Virus record (IMG/VR): IMGVR_UViG_3300025886_000073
Span: 1 to 38,802 of that record
From: a virus
Direction: 5' to 3' (one strand)
Length of the DNA: 38,802 bases
Positions 24,850 to 33,377 of the stretch are shown in pieces. The position numbers and the translations under genes were made by a program. Under the pieces are notes generated by a model, which made no database searches, was not told the DNA's origin, and saw nothing but the letters and a program-made list of their open reading frames with translations. Position 1 is the stretch's first letter. Each line of letters begins with the position of its first letter.

Positions 24850-25794
24850 TTACGTTCTTTTTCTCCCGTCTTTAGTAGGATTAGAAATAATTTCCATACC
24901 ATTTATATCTGATACTGCTTCTGTGTTGATAGTTATTTTAGCTTTTGAATTATAGATTTTAGTTGCATTTAGCTCTTTTTGGATTGTATCAGGTAGTATG
25001 TAACCTCTTAATCTAATATTAAAAGTACCGGTTACTAATCTATCCTTACCTTGAGTTAGTTCAGTTGCTGTTGTAAAGCTATCTATAAAAGCTCTAAATT
25101 GGAATCTTTCGGGCATACCCCAATAAGCATCAGAAGCATATTCACATGCCTCTATTACTTTGTTTAATTGTTCCATGTAGTAGGTTTGGATTAAACAACT
25201 ATATTCTAACGTTACGTAGTCAGGTTGTGCTACTACATGAAATTTTTCAATAGGTTTTCTATTATTTAAGGTTCCAAAGTTACTATAAAAGTTTTTTGGG
25301 CTGTATTGTTTAGACCATTTACCATATAAATTAGGTTGGTTAGCATCTAACTTATTTGCTACTGTTCTATCTTTGGATAATGAATCCCTTTTAATTACAA
25401 TAATAGGTAACATAATTGCACCATTTTTGTCTCTATAATACCCATCACGTTGGAAGGATTTCCATCTTTCAGGTGCACCATATATTACAGGTACATCTCT
25501 TTTTATTCCATTTTGATAAACAAAGGGTTTAATTTTATTATTAAAGTAATAAAAAATAGCTTCATCAATATCTTTTAAACCAATAGAATACTGTTTAGTA
25601 CTATCCCCTTTAAGGCTCATATTGTTAGACCTATTAAAGTCAATCCCTGTTTCAGTATAATTAGGGTTTGGGGGAGAAATAGCATTATTAGGGTTACCTA
25701 CTTCTCCTCTGCCTTCAGTTCCTTCAAACGCATTTTGTTTTGAATTACTTATAGTTAATTGTGATTTTGGTATAGGTTTTCTTGGTTTTGCCAT
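24850..25794 (-). CDS. gp15: Tail terminator / sheath stabiliser, gp15-like
   Basis: A 314-residue protein. The core order resembles T4 gp15 (272 residues): VPVIYGAPERWKSFQRDGYY, then LPIIVIKRDSL, the strand pair VVAQPDYVTLEYSCLIQTYY, a helix MEQLNKVIEACEYAS, and a late TFNIRLRGYILPD matching the gp15 EVNGWMYPP strand. The first about 60 residues are a Lys/Pro/Asn-rich extension. gp15 caps the completed tube and sheath and provides the surface that binds the head neck. The ATG overlaps the gp14-like stop by one base, and the sheath genes follow. Confidence 0.8.
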   Translation of the reverse strand: MAKPRKPIPKSQLTISNSKQNAFEGTEGRGEVGNPNNAISPPNPNYTETGIDFNRSNNMSLKGDSTKQYSIGLKDIDEAIFYYFNNKIKPFVYQNGIKRDVPVIYGAPERWKSFQRDGYYRDKNGAIMLPIIVIKRDSLSKDRTVANKLDANQPNLYGKWSKQYSPKNFYSNFGTLNNRKPIEKFHVVAQPDYVTLEYSCLIQTYYMEQLNKVIEACEYASDAYWGMPERFQFRAFIDSFTTATELTQGKDRLVTGTFNIRLRGYILPDTIQKELNATKIYNSKAKITINTEAVSDINGMEIISNPTKDGRKRT

Positions 25795-26324
25795 TACATT
25801 CTTTCTATATAAGGTGATATCGCAACTTTATCAGCTGGGATGTAATAAGTTGAGCATAGTATAGATATATTGTTACCATATAAATCTAGGTTTGGATTTA
25901 ATGGGTTTGGAACTCCGTCTGAGTCATTATTTGGGTATGCCGGGTTTTTTCCTCCCCAATATTGGTTGGCAATTGTACTTTGTACCCCATAATATGCTTC
26001 TTGGTATAAGATAATATCTCCTACTCTAGGTACCACATCGGCATCTACTAAATCATCTCTAAAGAAATTAAAATTTATACCTTGTTCAAATTGTACTCCT
26101 TCTGTATTTTCAGCATATTGTTGGTCTCCTCTATCAATCAATATATTAAATAGAAAAGGACCATCATAGTATTTTTCTTCGGCCGCTTCACCATAAATGT
26201 TAACTTTAGTTTCTTCTAACTTAAATTGATATAAAGCACATTGTTGGGTAATAATATTACCCATCAATTCTCTATTAAACTTTCGCATTAGAGAAACATC
26301 TCTAACTTTAGTGTACATTGCCAT
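25794..26324 (-). CDS. gp14: Neck protein, gp14-like
   Basis: A 176-residue protein whose sequence (LMRKFNRELMGNIITQQCAL, NFNFFRDDLVDADVVPRVGD, IILYQEAYYGVQ) fits the T4 gp14 neck family: an N-terminal helix, a FF-x-DD segment, then VGDIILYQEAYYGV strands. It is shorter than T4 gp14 (256). It lies 1 nt after the gp13-like gene and overlaps gp15 by one base. The gp13-gp14-gp15 order is that of T4 and supports the assignment more than the local similarity alone. Confidence 0.65.
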   Translation of the reverse strand: MAMYTKVRDVSLMRKFNRELMGNIITQQCALYQFKLEETKVNIYGEAAEEKYYDGPFLFNILIDRGDQQYAENTEGVQFEQGINFNFFRDDLVDADVVPRVGDIILYQEAYYGVQSTIANQYWGGKNPAYPNNDSDGVPNPLNPNLDLYGNNISILCSTYYIPADKVAISPYIERM

Positions 26325-26325
26325 A

Positions 26326-27504
26326 TTATCCTATAAAAATTGTATATGGAACCTTTTGTAATTCCATCATTTTTGAATCTCCTTCTTTAGCTCTTCTTTC
26401 TAATGAAGCCATTCTTGAAGTTTCATCTAAATATGTTCTTAATCTTTCTATTAATGCTGTTTTTTCTGCGGTAGCAGCTGCTATTAAATCTGATTGGTTT
26501 AATGTTACATCAGCATTTGGGATTGGAATAGTACCATATTTACCCCTAACATACCCCAACATTTCTTTTGCTAAAGCTAAAGTATATTCAAAAATCCATT
26601 GTCTCCCAACACTGTTTATTTGGTCATAATTAGGGTTACCATAAGGTGTATTAGAAACATTTGTTACATTTCCTGGGGATTGTTGTACTGAACTGGCTAT
26701 CCTTTCATCTCTTAAAATATATTCAAACCATATTTTAGGGGATTGATCTAAACTATTAACACTAAAATTAGGTACGGGAAATATTTTTAAATTATCTCCT
26801 CTAATTTCAAATGAATAATTGTTTCTTCGAACAGTTTCAGCCATTTCGATTTGCTGGATAACTGCTATTTCATAATTTAAAGGGGACATTAAATACCCAC
26901 CAGCTTCACCAAATCCTCCTATGCCTGCTATTCCAGCTGCTGCTACACCCCCAAATCCAAACCCATTATATGGGTCTAAAAATCTTGCGGATGCGGGGTA
27001 GGGTTCTTGGTAAAATACTCTTTTAATTTCAATACCATGCATATATTCAGAACCGGTATAACCACTAGCAGTCATAAAGGTTTGAAAAGAATAATTTTGT
27101 TGGCTGCCAGTTAAATTAAAAGACCCTGAGTAGTAATTTACATTACCCCCTGAACCTGCTTCTTCACCATATTGCTCTGATAGTCTAACTATTGGTTCAA
27201 AACTCGGTGTTATAAGTGCTTGGTTTAAATTTGACGCCGTTGGTAATCCTTCTAAAGATAATTGATTATCTCGTATTTTATATGCATATATTTCATTACC
27301 ATATGTGGTAGTTGCCTCCTCAAAAGCAGTAAAAAATGAACCAGATTGAAGTTCAACATCTACTAAAGGGAAACCTAGTCTTTGAGCACAAAAGTTAGCA
27401 ACCTTATTTGCATCAACAGCAAAGTCAGTCTGTGAATCGTAAAACCCAAAAGGAGTTTGGCCTGCGGCAAAAGTACTAACTCCTGTCCAAATAGGTATGT
27501 TCAT
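26326..27504 (-). CDS. gp13: Neck protein, gp13-like
   Basis: A 392-residue protein, longer than T4 gp13 (309). The N-terminal segment ANKVANFCAQRLGFPLVDVE, then FFTAFEEATTTYGNEI, follows the gp13 neck pattern of C-x-x-x-LG-x-P followed by an acidic helix. The middle (about 165-215) is Gly/Ala-rich and hydrophobic, probably a loop or insertion. The C-terminal part (ALAKEMLGYVRGKYGTIPIP) is helical. Together with gp14 it would form the collar that retains packaged DNA and binds the tail. A late motif precedes it at 27542-27551, after the phoH gene. Confidence 0.7.
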   Translation of the reverse strand: MNIPIWTGVSTFAAGQTPFGFYDSQTDFAVDANKVANFCAQRLGFPLVDVELQSGSFFTAFEEATTTYGNEIYAYKIRDNQLSLEGLPTASNLNQALITPSFEPIVRLSEQYGEEAGSGGNVNYYSGSFNLTGSQQNYSFQTFMTASGYTGSEYMHGIEIKRVFYQEPYPASARFLDPYNGFGFGGVAAAGIAGIGGFGEAGGYLMSPLNYEIAVIQQIEMAETVRRNNYSFEIRGDNLKIFPVPNFSVNSLDQSPKIWFEYILRDERIASSVQQSPGNVTNVSNTPYGNPNYDQINSVGRQWIFEYTLALAKEMLGYVRGKYGTIPIPNADVTLNQSDLIAAATAEKTALIERLRTYLDETSRMASLERRAKEGDSKMMELQKVPYTIFIG

Positions 27505-27541
27505 ATCTTAATGTATTTAATTTAATATGTGTGTATTTTAG

Positions 27542-27551
27542 TTATAAATAT
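27542..27551 (-). promoter_or_regulatory. Late promoter-like motif ATATTTATAA (copy 7)
   Basis: An exact copy 38 nt before the gp13-like ATG, in the gap after phoH, followed by CTAAA. It would drive the gp13-gp14-gp15 unit. Confidence 0.5.
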
Positions 27552-27565
27552 GAAAAAGAGTGTTA

Positions 27566-28297
27566 CTATTTAGATCTTAGAGTAGACCCAGATGTAACTA
27601 ATGATATCCCCTTGTCAATCGCAGTGTTATAATATTCTATTAAGTCTTCAACTATTTCATTTCTATGGTTAGTTATTAAAGTAACACCTGCTAATTTTTT
27701 AATTTTTCTTGAGGCGGCATATAAGAATTTAAAGCCTGAATCTGATTTTTTCTTTAAATCTGTTTGATGTGAATCACCACATATCACCATTTTACTTCTT
27801 AAACCAATACGAGATGTAATCATCTCCATTTGTTCATGGGTAACATTTTGTGCCTCATCTACTATAATTAAAGAATCTAAAAATGTTCTACCTCTCATAA
27901 ATGATACAGGTACAATTTCTATTTTACCATCTTCAATCATCTTTTCAACTTTTACCTTATCATATAAAGCAAAGAAGTTTTGATATATTGGTTGAACCCA
28001 GGGATCCATTTTTTCTCTTAAATCACCAGGTAAAAAACCTATTTCTTCTTTAGATACTGTAGGTCTTGTAATTATAATTTTATCATATTGTTTTCTAAAT
28101 AACCCATCTAATGCAACATTACATGCTAATAATGTCTTTCCACTACCCGCACTTCCTGCTAGTAGTGTTATTGTATTATCTAAAATTGTTTTTTTAGCTA
28201 ATTTTTGTTCTTCATTTAATTGTAATTTAAACTTAATGGGATTTTTGGGAATTCTTTTTTTACGATAAACTTCGTCGGTATGTAATTTACTCGCCAT
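27566..28297 (-). CDS. phoH: PhoH-like P-loop ATPase
   Basis: A 243-residue PhoH protein. Walker A is at 48-55 (GSAGSGKT), followed by the PhoH signature ITRPTVSKEEIGFLPGD (about 76-92) with the downstream KMDPWVQPIYQNF. The MRGRTFLDSLIIVDEAQN segment with Walker B is at about 134-151, and TLITNHRNEIVE lies near 210. PhoH is common in marine phages; its role there is unsettled, with RNA metabolism and phosphate stress suggested. Here it sits between the major capsid and neck genes, bracketed by a strong upstream terminator and a late motif. Confidence 0.93.
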   Translation of the reverse strand: MASKLHTDEVYRKKRIPKNPIKFKLQLNEEQKLAKKTILDNTITLLAGSAGSGKTLLACNVALDGLFRKQYDKIIITRPTVSKEEIGFLPGDLREKMDPWVQPIYQNFFALYDKVKVEKMIEDGKIEIVPVSFMRGRTFLDSLIIVDEAQNVTHEQMEMITSRIGLRSKMVICGDSHQTDLKKKSDSGFKFLYAASRKIKKLAGVTLITNHRNEIVEDLIEYYNTAIDKGISLVTSGSTLRSK

Positions 28298-28321
28298 GGT
28301 TTTAATAACTTTATTGTTCTA

Positions 28322-28331
28322 TTATAAATAT
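28322..28331 (-). promoter_or_regulatory. Late promoter-like motif ATATTTATAA (copy 8)
   Basis: An exact copy 25 nt before the phoH ATG, starting 10 nt past the terminator's T run; followed by TAGAA on the coding strand. Confidence 0.5.
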
Positions 28332-28340
28332 GAAGAAGAT

Positions 28341-28366
28341 AAAAAAACCCGGCCTAAGCCGGGTTT
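28341..28366 (-). terminator. Intrinsic terminator after major capsid gene
   Basis: A perfect 9-bp stem AAACCCGGC/GCCGGGTTT with a 4-nt loop; on the minus strand the run extends to seven T. It lies 27 nt past the gp23 stop. This is the strongest terminator in the window, as expected for the most abundant transcript. Confidence 0.88.
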
Positions 28367-28393
28367 AATTATTAAGTAAAAATTAATTCTCTA

Positions 28394-30079
28394 TTATAGA
28401 GAGTTTAATCCGTTTACTTGGATAGTACCATAAAATTCTGGTCTTACCATTTTCTTAGCATAACGAGTTAATAGACCTTTACGTGGTGTGAAGGTGTTTG
28501 GATCGTATACTAATGGAGTCATAATTAATGGAATGTATGGAGCAAATACAGCACCCGTTTCCAAGAACTGAGAACCTCTGAATCCTAATAGGATTGTGTT
28601 TTCAGTCATGTATGGGTTTTTGTATACTTTGTAACGTCCGTTTAATTGACCTACTTTTTGTACACCAAATGCGTAGCTTGCTTTAGAAACATCACCGTCA
28701 GTATCAGCAGCAAATCCTGGAATTGATTCTAGGATAGTTCCTACAGCTGGAGAACATACTAGGAAGTTTGCACCACCTCTTAATGTTTTCTGGTGTATGA
28801 TATTACTTAACTTTTGGATTTTAGTTCCTAATGTTTGGAACCATTGTCCTTGAGAATTGTAAAATCCTAAACTTGGTTGAATACCACCTGCTTCAGTAAT
28901 TGATCTGTTGTTAACTGCAGACCAGATTTCATTTCCAGCAGCAGCGTTTTCGATCAACATACTTAAGATCTCTAAGTCAATTTCTAATGAAATGTACTCA
29001 CTTAAGATTGAAGTCAATTCAGCTTCAGCATCTAATGCATGGTATGCATTTAAATCCTGTGCGAATTCTGGCGTCCATACTGCTTTCAATTTTCTAGTTT
29101 TAGCAACGATTGCAGATGATTTCATCTCTACGTTGATTTCTGGAATAGAAATTGATGGGGAGTTTAAACTGTTTGGATTTGGGTTTCCATCTTCAAAATC
29201 ACCTCTTAGGTTATCTTGTGGTTGGATTTGGTATACAACTGTTACGTTGTCCCCTGCTACGAATGCAACTGGTCCTGCACCTACTACGTCAGCTTTTGCT
29301 ACTATGAATTCTATAGTTGAACCACCTTTATACTTGGTAAATGCTGAAACTTGTACTCCTGCAGCTGAACCAGATACTGATCCTGCTTCTGAACCTGAAA
29401 ATAATTGGAATCCTGCAACTCCTTCTAAATCAGCATACTTTACATCAGCAGTTGCTACTAATATTTTCCAGTAATCACCATCTACAGCTGATTGAGAATA
29501 ATCAGAATCATAGTTAAAATCTGCCCATGTAGCAGCTGCTAAAGGAGCGGATTGATCAGCTACGATTGATTGTGTATTGTTAATTGAATACCCGAAACGA
29601 CCTGCACCGTAAAATCCACCTGCATTTGTGTTACCAAATGGAGCTGTTGCAGTAGTTCCGTCTCCGTATAAAGAACTTCCTTTTGCGAAAGGTGTGTGAT
29701 CACTTCCGTATTGGAAATCTAAGAAAAATACTAGACCTGAAGGTAAGTTCATTGGTTGAACACTAACGAATTCTTTCGCTGCGATTTGACCAAATACTTT
29801 TCTTACCAATGGTAAAGCAACTCCTGCCCATTGTCCACCTACATTTACTGCAGTTTGTGAATCAAATGTACCACCGTTTGCTACACCACCACTAGTTTGT
29901 GATGATTCTACTACAAGTTGTTTAGCTTGGTTTTCAAGGATCATACCCATGTTGTTTTTGTGGGCACCACCTAGACCTTCTAAAAGACCTGTTTTTTCCC
30001 ATTTGCTAGATAATCTAGCCGCATCAGACTGCATAGACTGATAAGGGTTTGCGCTTTCTAATAATGAATTTAAGCTCAT
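28394..30079 (-). CDS. gp23: Major capsid protein, gp23-like
   Basis: A 561-residue major capsid precursor, comparable to T4 gp23 (521). The N-terminal about 60 residues (SMQSDAARLSSKWEKTGLLE) form a helical propeptide region. Core segments QWAGVALPLVRKVFGQIAAK, EFVSVQPMNLPSGLVFFLDF, then IPEINVEMKSSAIVAKTRKL, KAVWTPEFAQDLNAYHALDA and the final FTPRKGLLTRYAKKM are typical of gp23. Possible gp21 cleavage points of the form (I/L)-x-E are L32-L33-E34 and I47-L48-E49. It follows the scaffold gene by 32 nt and is closed by a strong terminator. I found no exact late motif upstream, so it is probably transcribed with gp22. Confidence 0.95.
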   Translation of the reverse strand: MSLNSLLESANPYQSMQSDAARLSSKWEKTGLLEGLGGAHKNNMGMILENQAKQLVVESSQTSGGVANGGTFDSQTAVNVGGQWAGVALPLVRKVFGQIAAKEFVSVQPMNLPSGLVFFLDFQYGSDHTPFAKGSSLYGDGTTATAPFGNTNAGGFYGAGRFGYSINNTQSIVADQSAPLAAATWADFNYDSDYSQSAVDGDYWKILVATADVKYADLEGVAGFQLFSGSEAGSVSGSAAGVQVSAFTKYKGGSTIEFIVAKADVVGAGPVAFVAGDNVTVVYQIQPQDNLRGDFEDGNPNPNSLNSPSISIPEINVEMKSSAIVAKTRKLKAVWTPEFAQDLNAYHALDAEAELTSILSEYISLEIDLEILSMLIENAAAGNEIWSAVNNRSITEAGGIQPSLGFYNSQGQWFQTLGTKIQKLSNIIHQKTLRGGANFLVCSPAVGTILESIPGFAADTDGDVSKASYAFGVQKVGQLNGRYKVYKNPYMTENTILLGFRGSQFLETGAVFAPYIPLIMTPLVYDPNTFTPRKGLLTRYAKKMVRPEFYGTIQVNGLNSL

Positions 30080-30111
30080 GTTTAAGTTTTTTAATTGTTA
30101 TTTTTAATAAT

Positions 30112-31218
30112 TTAAATTAAACCTGCGAGTTTTTGCATACGGTTATAAACATCATTTGACTCGATAATAGGTTGTTTTTTCGCTTTTGGTTCTAAACCAC
30201 TAGCTTTTGAAGCAGCACCTTTTTTAACTGATTCATTAATTGTTGAATTTGTAATTGTATTTACAATTCCTTCATTTAATGTTTCAAAAATAGTTTTTGC
30301 TTGACCTACATTAATCGCTTTGTCAAATGCTTTTAATACCTTAACTTTTTTACTCTCGGTTAAGTTTTTTGCTTTAAAGATTTTATTAGTATAAAGTAAT
30401 TTAGCGTTCAAAAGATTAACTTCTTGTAATTCAACTTTAAGAGCTTCGATTTCATCTAATGCTTCTTTAAATCTCATTTTTTCAGTTTCAGCTTCGATTT
30501 TGTCGTCTTTTTTACGATCATCACCTTCGGCTTTTTCTTTTTTAGTCATTTTCTCGTCTAATTCTTCTTGTTTAGCTTCGTCGATTTCGATATCAACATC
30601 TACATCTTCAACGTCTTCAACGTCTTCAACTTCAACATCAACTTCTTCTTCTGCGAATTCGTCGCCCGGCTCGATTTCTCCAGCTGCAACCATGTCACTA
30701 ATGACATCTTCGATGAAACCTTTAAGGTCGTCTTCTGACATATCTTCAAGGTCGATTTCTTCGTCCTCTATTTTGTCATCTTCGTCCTCTTTTTCATCTT
30801 TCATACCGTCCTTATAGCCTTCTTCTTCAGCGTCAGTTCGTGCATCTTCGTCTAATTCCAATTCAGCCAATAACTCATCTAGATTAACTTCATCCTCGGA
30901 TAATTCTTTATCTTCTTCTTCCTGTACAGTAGATGTTCCTACTTTTTTAGGTGATAGATCTTTTAAAGAATCACCTGCTGGTGAATTTTTTCTTTCAAAG
31001 CTTGGGGCGTCCATTTCTTTAACTTCATCCTTGTCTTCTTCTTTTGCTTCTTTTACCTCATCATCTTTATCCATCTCCTCTAATTTAGCAGATAGTTGAT
31101 TTTTTAGGTAAGGAGTAAAAGCTTCCTCAAGGGCAAGTTTAGCATTAGCGATGGCAGTGTCTTTGACAGCTTTAGCATCAGCAATAGCTTCGGTTAACAA
31201 ATCTCTGTTGTTTGTCAT
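30112..31218 (-). CDS. gp22: Prohead core scaffold protein, gp22-like
   Basis: A 368-residue, strongly acidic protein. The N-terminal about 50 residues are a helix (TNNRDLLTEAIADAKAVKDT), the middle (about 60-235) is dominated by E and D including a VEDVEDVEDVDVD repeat, and the C-terminal part is basic and helical (LYTNKIFKAKNLTESKKVKV). This acidic-core design and its place directly between the gp21 protease and gp23 identify it as the assembly scaffold, which would be degraded by gp21 during maturation. T4 gp22 is shorter (269); the extra length is the acidic middle. Its 191-nt upstream region holds a terminator and two hairpins. Confidence 0.88.
   Translation of the reverse strand: MTNNRDLLTEAIADAKAVKDTAIANAKLALEEAFTPYLKNQLSAKLEEMDKDDEVKEAKEEDKDEVKEMDAPSFERKNSPAGDSLKDLSPKKVGTSTVQEEEDKELSEDEVNLDELLAELELDEDARTDAEEEGYKDGMKDEKEDEDDKIEDEEIDLEDMSEDDLKGFIEDVISDMVAAGEIEPGDEFAEEEVDVEVEDVEDVEDVDVDIEIDEAKQEELDEKMTKKEKAEGDDRKKDDKIEAETEKMRFKEALDEIEALKVELQEVNLLNAKLLYTNKIFKAKNLTESKKVKVLKAFDKAINVGQAKTIFETLNEGIVNTITNSTINESVKKGAASKASGLEPKAKKQPIIESNDVYNRMQKLAGLI
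30602..30628. repeat. Short tandem 9-bp repeat in the gp22 acidic region
   Basis: Three adjacent 9-bp units, ACATCTTCA then ACGTCTTCA twice on the plus strand, encoding the VED repeat of the scaffold. The unit keeps frame, so copy-number change would only alter the length of the acidic stretch. Confidence 0.7.
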
Positions 31219-31340
31219 AATCCCAAAATTTAGTTTGTGAAATACGCTTATTCATGAAGCGTAATAGAAATATTATTTATTCGACACCATATAAGAATGT
31301 TCATGGTGTATTACAGTTATACGTATATGAATATTTATTA
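31219..31340 (-). promoter_or_regulatory. gp22-gp23 leader with two hairpins
   Basis: The leader between a terminator and the gp22 ATG has two perfect 7-bp inverted repeats: ACACCAT/ATGGTGT (31284-31290 with 31303-31309) and TACGCTT/AAGCGTA (31243-31249 with 31257-31263). It has no exact ATATTTATAA motif. The nearest promoter-like strings are two coding-strand AATAAATA sequences, one just past the terminator and one between the hairpins, which resemble the T4 late box TATAAATA. The hairpins could stabilise or regulate the capsid transcript; this is inference. Confidence 0.4.
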
Positions 31341-31369
31341 AAAATACAAAAGACGCCAAAAAGGCGTCT
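31341..31369 (-). terminator. Intrinsic terminator after gp21
   Basis: A perfect 7-bp stem AGACGCC/GGCGTCT with a 5-nt loop; on the minus strand it is followed by TTTTGTATTTTT. It lies about 40 nt past the gp21 stop. A shorter T run on the other side could also make it work for plus-strand transcripts. Confidence 0.8.
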
Positions 31370-31409
31370 AATGTTTTTAATCCATCGGTAGCGTCCGAAG
31401 AAATTTTGT

Positions 31410-32015
31410 TTATGTTACAGGGCATGAACCTTTTGAACAAAGGATTTCATGTATAATGTTATTAACTTTTGTATAATCGTAAGAAATAGTTTCTTTTCCT
31501 TCCTTGATCATATGCATATATGAACCGGGGTTTGATGGAGTTGAAACGAAGTCCCAACATAACAATTCAAAATCGTCTTGTACTTCCATTACACCATTTA
31601 TTTCTTGTAATGAACCCATACCACGAGATGATACTCCTACTGTAACTCCATTACCAACAAGTGCTTTTAATATATCTCCAGCTGGGGTAGGTAGTACCTC
31701 TATTTTACCTATAATATTATCCCCATCCCATCTATATTCTGATATTAGGTGTGATACATTTTGTAAATTAATAACTTGAGACTCTGGGTGGTCTAATTCT
31801 CCCATTGAACGTCTTTGTTCTATTAATTCAGAATAACGATCCATTTCCCTTTCCCATAATTCTTTAGAATAATATCTACCGTTTCCGTTTTTAACTTCAC
31901 ACGTAGCTAATATCCCTTCAACAACCATATTCCCATTACTCTTATTAACACTTTCGGTTAATGAAGTAGGGGACAGCTGTAATGTATGGGTTTCTATTAT
32001 AAGTTTTTTATTCAT
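31410..32015 (-). CDS. gp21: Prohead maturation protease, gp21-like
   Basis: A 201-residue serine protease that would cleave scaffold and capsid precursors. The conserved start MVVEGILATCEVKNGNGRYY is followed by the catalytic histidine H76 (MGELDHPE), the nucleophile in VTVGVSSRGMG (S129 or S130), and the DFVSTPSNPGS segment (about 155-165). Its length is close to T4 gp21 (212). It follows the 452-residue core protein by 2 nt and is the last gene before a terminator; gp22 and gp23 lie beyond it, the T4 order. Confidence 0.93.
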   Translation of the reverse strand: MNKKLIIETHTLQLSPTSLTESVNKSNGNMVVEGILATCEVKNGNGRYYSKELWEREMDRYSELIEQRRSMGELDHPESQVINLQNVSHLISEYRWDGDNIIGKIEVLPTPAGDILKALVGNGVTVGVSSRGMGSLQEINGVMEVQDDFELLCWDFVSTPSNPGSYMHMIKEGKETISYDYTKVNNIIHEILCSKGSCPVT

Positions 32016-32017
32016 TT

Positions 32018-33376
32018 TTATGAATTGGTTTCTTCTATTTCCATTTCATCTACCATTTCAGTTCTTTGGTAAGATTTACCACAAGATTTTTCGTAGATTT
32101 TTTCCATTTTCATTTTTTTTCTTTCCAAATCCTTGATTTCTCTTTGCATTTGTTTCATTTTAGATTTATCAATCAATTCACTAAGATTTTCATCTTCCTG
32201 GATTGAGCTAACTCTATCTACTTTTTCTTGAATATGGTCATGTAAGAAATTTAATTGAGCTTCTAATTTTACAGCTTCAGCCTCTTTACCTATTTCAGCT
32301 AATTTAGTATCAATTGATTCTTTTTTAGATTTTTTCTTTTTATCTTTAACTGCTTTAGCCATTGGTTCTTTTGTATCACCATCTCCGTCTACATCTGGGT
32401 AATCAGGTCTTGCTTCTTCTGACATTCCTGCTTTGTCCTGTGATGCTTCAATAGCTTTATCTCTTGCTTCTTCTACATCATTTTCATCCATTGGTAATTT
32501 TTTCTCTTCCTCAGCGTATAAAGACGAATGATATTGAGACCCTGCTTGGGTAGATTGGAATTCATCCTCAGACATCATTTGTCTAATCATATTCCCCGAT
32601 TGGGCTGCTAATGAATTTGGGTTACCTGTAGTAACTACACCACCTAATCCTTCTCTAATTAATTTTTTAAATAATTCTTCTTTAATTGGTTTCATTTTTG
32701 TATCTGATTTTTTGAGTTTATCGCTATATCCGCTTCCACCATATGTTTTACCTGTATTTTCTTGTACTTCTGGTTCTGTGTATCCTATACCTACACCAAA
32801 TTGACCTTCTTTTACATAATGTAATTCGTCTTTAGCTAGGTTTTTAATTACTTTTTCTTGTGCTTCTTCTAATGATAAGCTAGGATCTTCTTTAAGTTCA
32901 TAATAAACCCCATTCATCATTTCCTGGGCATTGACATTGTTGATATTATCTTCTTTTGGAGAATAATCATAATTACGTTCCTCAACATTTTCAACACCTT
33001 TAGCTACTTTTTTAGCATCAGCTTTTACTGCTTCATCTTCTTTTTTAGTATTGAGTTTTTCATCAATATCTTTATCAATAATAGGTTTTAAAGACTTAGC
33101 TCTTTCTTCATTAACAAATTGCTCATATTTATTTTCCCAAGCTTGTTTATTTGGGTTAAAATCTTCAGAAGTTAATTGTACTAAAGGTTTTAAAGTAACA
33201 ATATCACCTAAACCCTCACTAATTTTACTTTTGCTCTTTAAAATACTTGTAGCATCATTGTAAGAAGTAAGATTTGATAATAAATTAGGGTATGTTTTTT
33301 TAGCTTCCTTTAGGAATAAATCCTTACGACCCTTACCTTCTTGGATTAAATTATATTGTTCTTGTAGTGTTTTCAT
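32018..33376 (-). CDS. Charged prohead core-type protein with EF-hand-like loop
   Basis: A 452-residue, highly charged, mostly helical protein of unknown family, encoded where T4 has its small core proteins gp67 and gp68. Residues 328-337 read DVDGDGDTKE, with acidic residues at the 1, 3, 5 and 7 positions of a calcium-binding loop. A Lys-rich stretch (KDKKKKSKKE) follows, then a long coiled coil (about 355-440, e.g. KMKQMQREIKDLERKKMKME). A helix KKLIREGLGGVV lies near 237-248. Several I/L-x-E sites could be gp21 targets. It lies between a 79-residue gene (1 nt) and gp21 (2 nt). A prohead core or internal head protein is the likely role. Confidence 0.7.
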   Translation of the reverse strand: MKTLQEQYNLIQEGKGRKDLFLKEAKKTYPNLLSNLTSYNDATSILKSKSKISEGLGDIVTLKPLVQLTSEDFNPNKQAWENKYEQFVNEERAKSLKPIIDKDIDEKLNTKKEDEAVKADAKKVAKGVENVEERNYDYSPKEDNINNVNAQEMMNGVYYELKEDPSLSLEEAQEKVIKNLAKDELHYVKEGQFGVGIGYTEPEVQENTGKTYGGSGYSDKLKKSDTKMKPIKEELFKKLIREGLGGVVTTGNPNSLAAQSGNMIRQMMSEDEFQSTQAGSQYHSSLYAEEEKKLPMDENDVEEARDKAIEASQDKAGMSEEARPDYPDVDGDGDTKEPMAKAVKDKKKKSKKESIDTKLAEIGKEAEAVKLEAQLNFLHDHIQEKVDRVSSIQEDENLSELIDKSKMKQMQREIKDLERKKMKMEKIYEKSCGKSYQRTEMVDEMEIEETNS

Positions 33377-33377
33377 A

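Noticed and set aside
28908-29474. A 188-codon plus-strand open frame
   Set aside because: Antisense to the major capsid gene; no protein-like features and no upstream signals.
31241-31305. A tiny minus-strand frame starting MNILIWCRINN inside the gp22 leader
   Set aside because: About 18 codons only, overlapping the hairpins; could be a leader peptide but nothing in the sequence supports translation.
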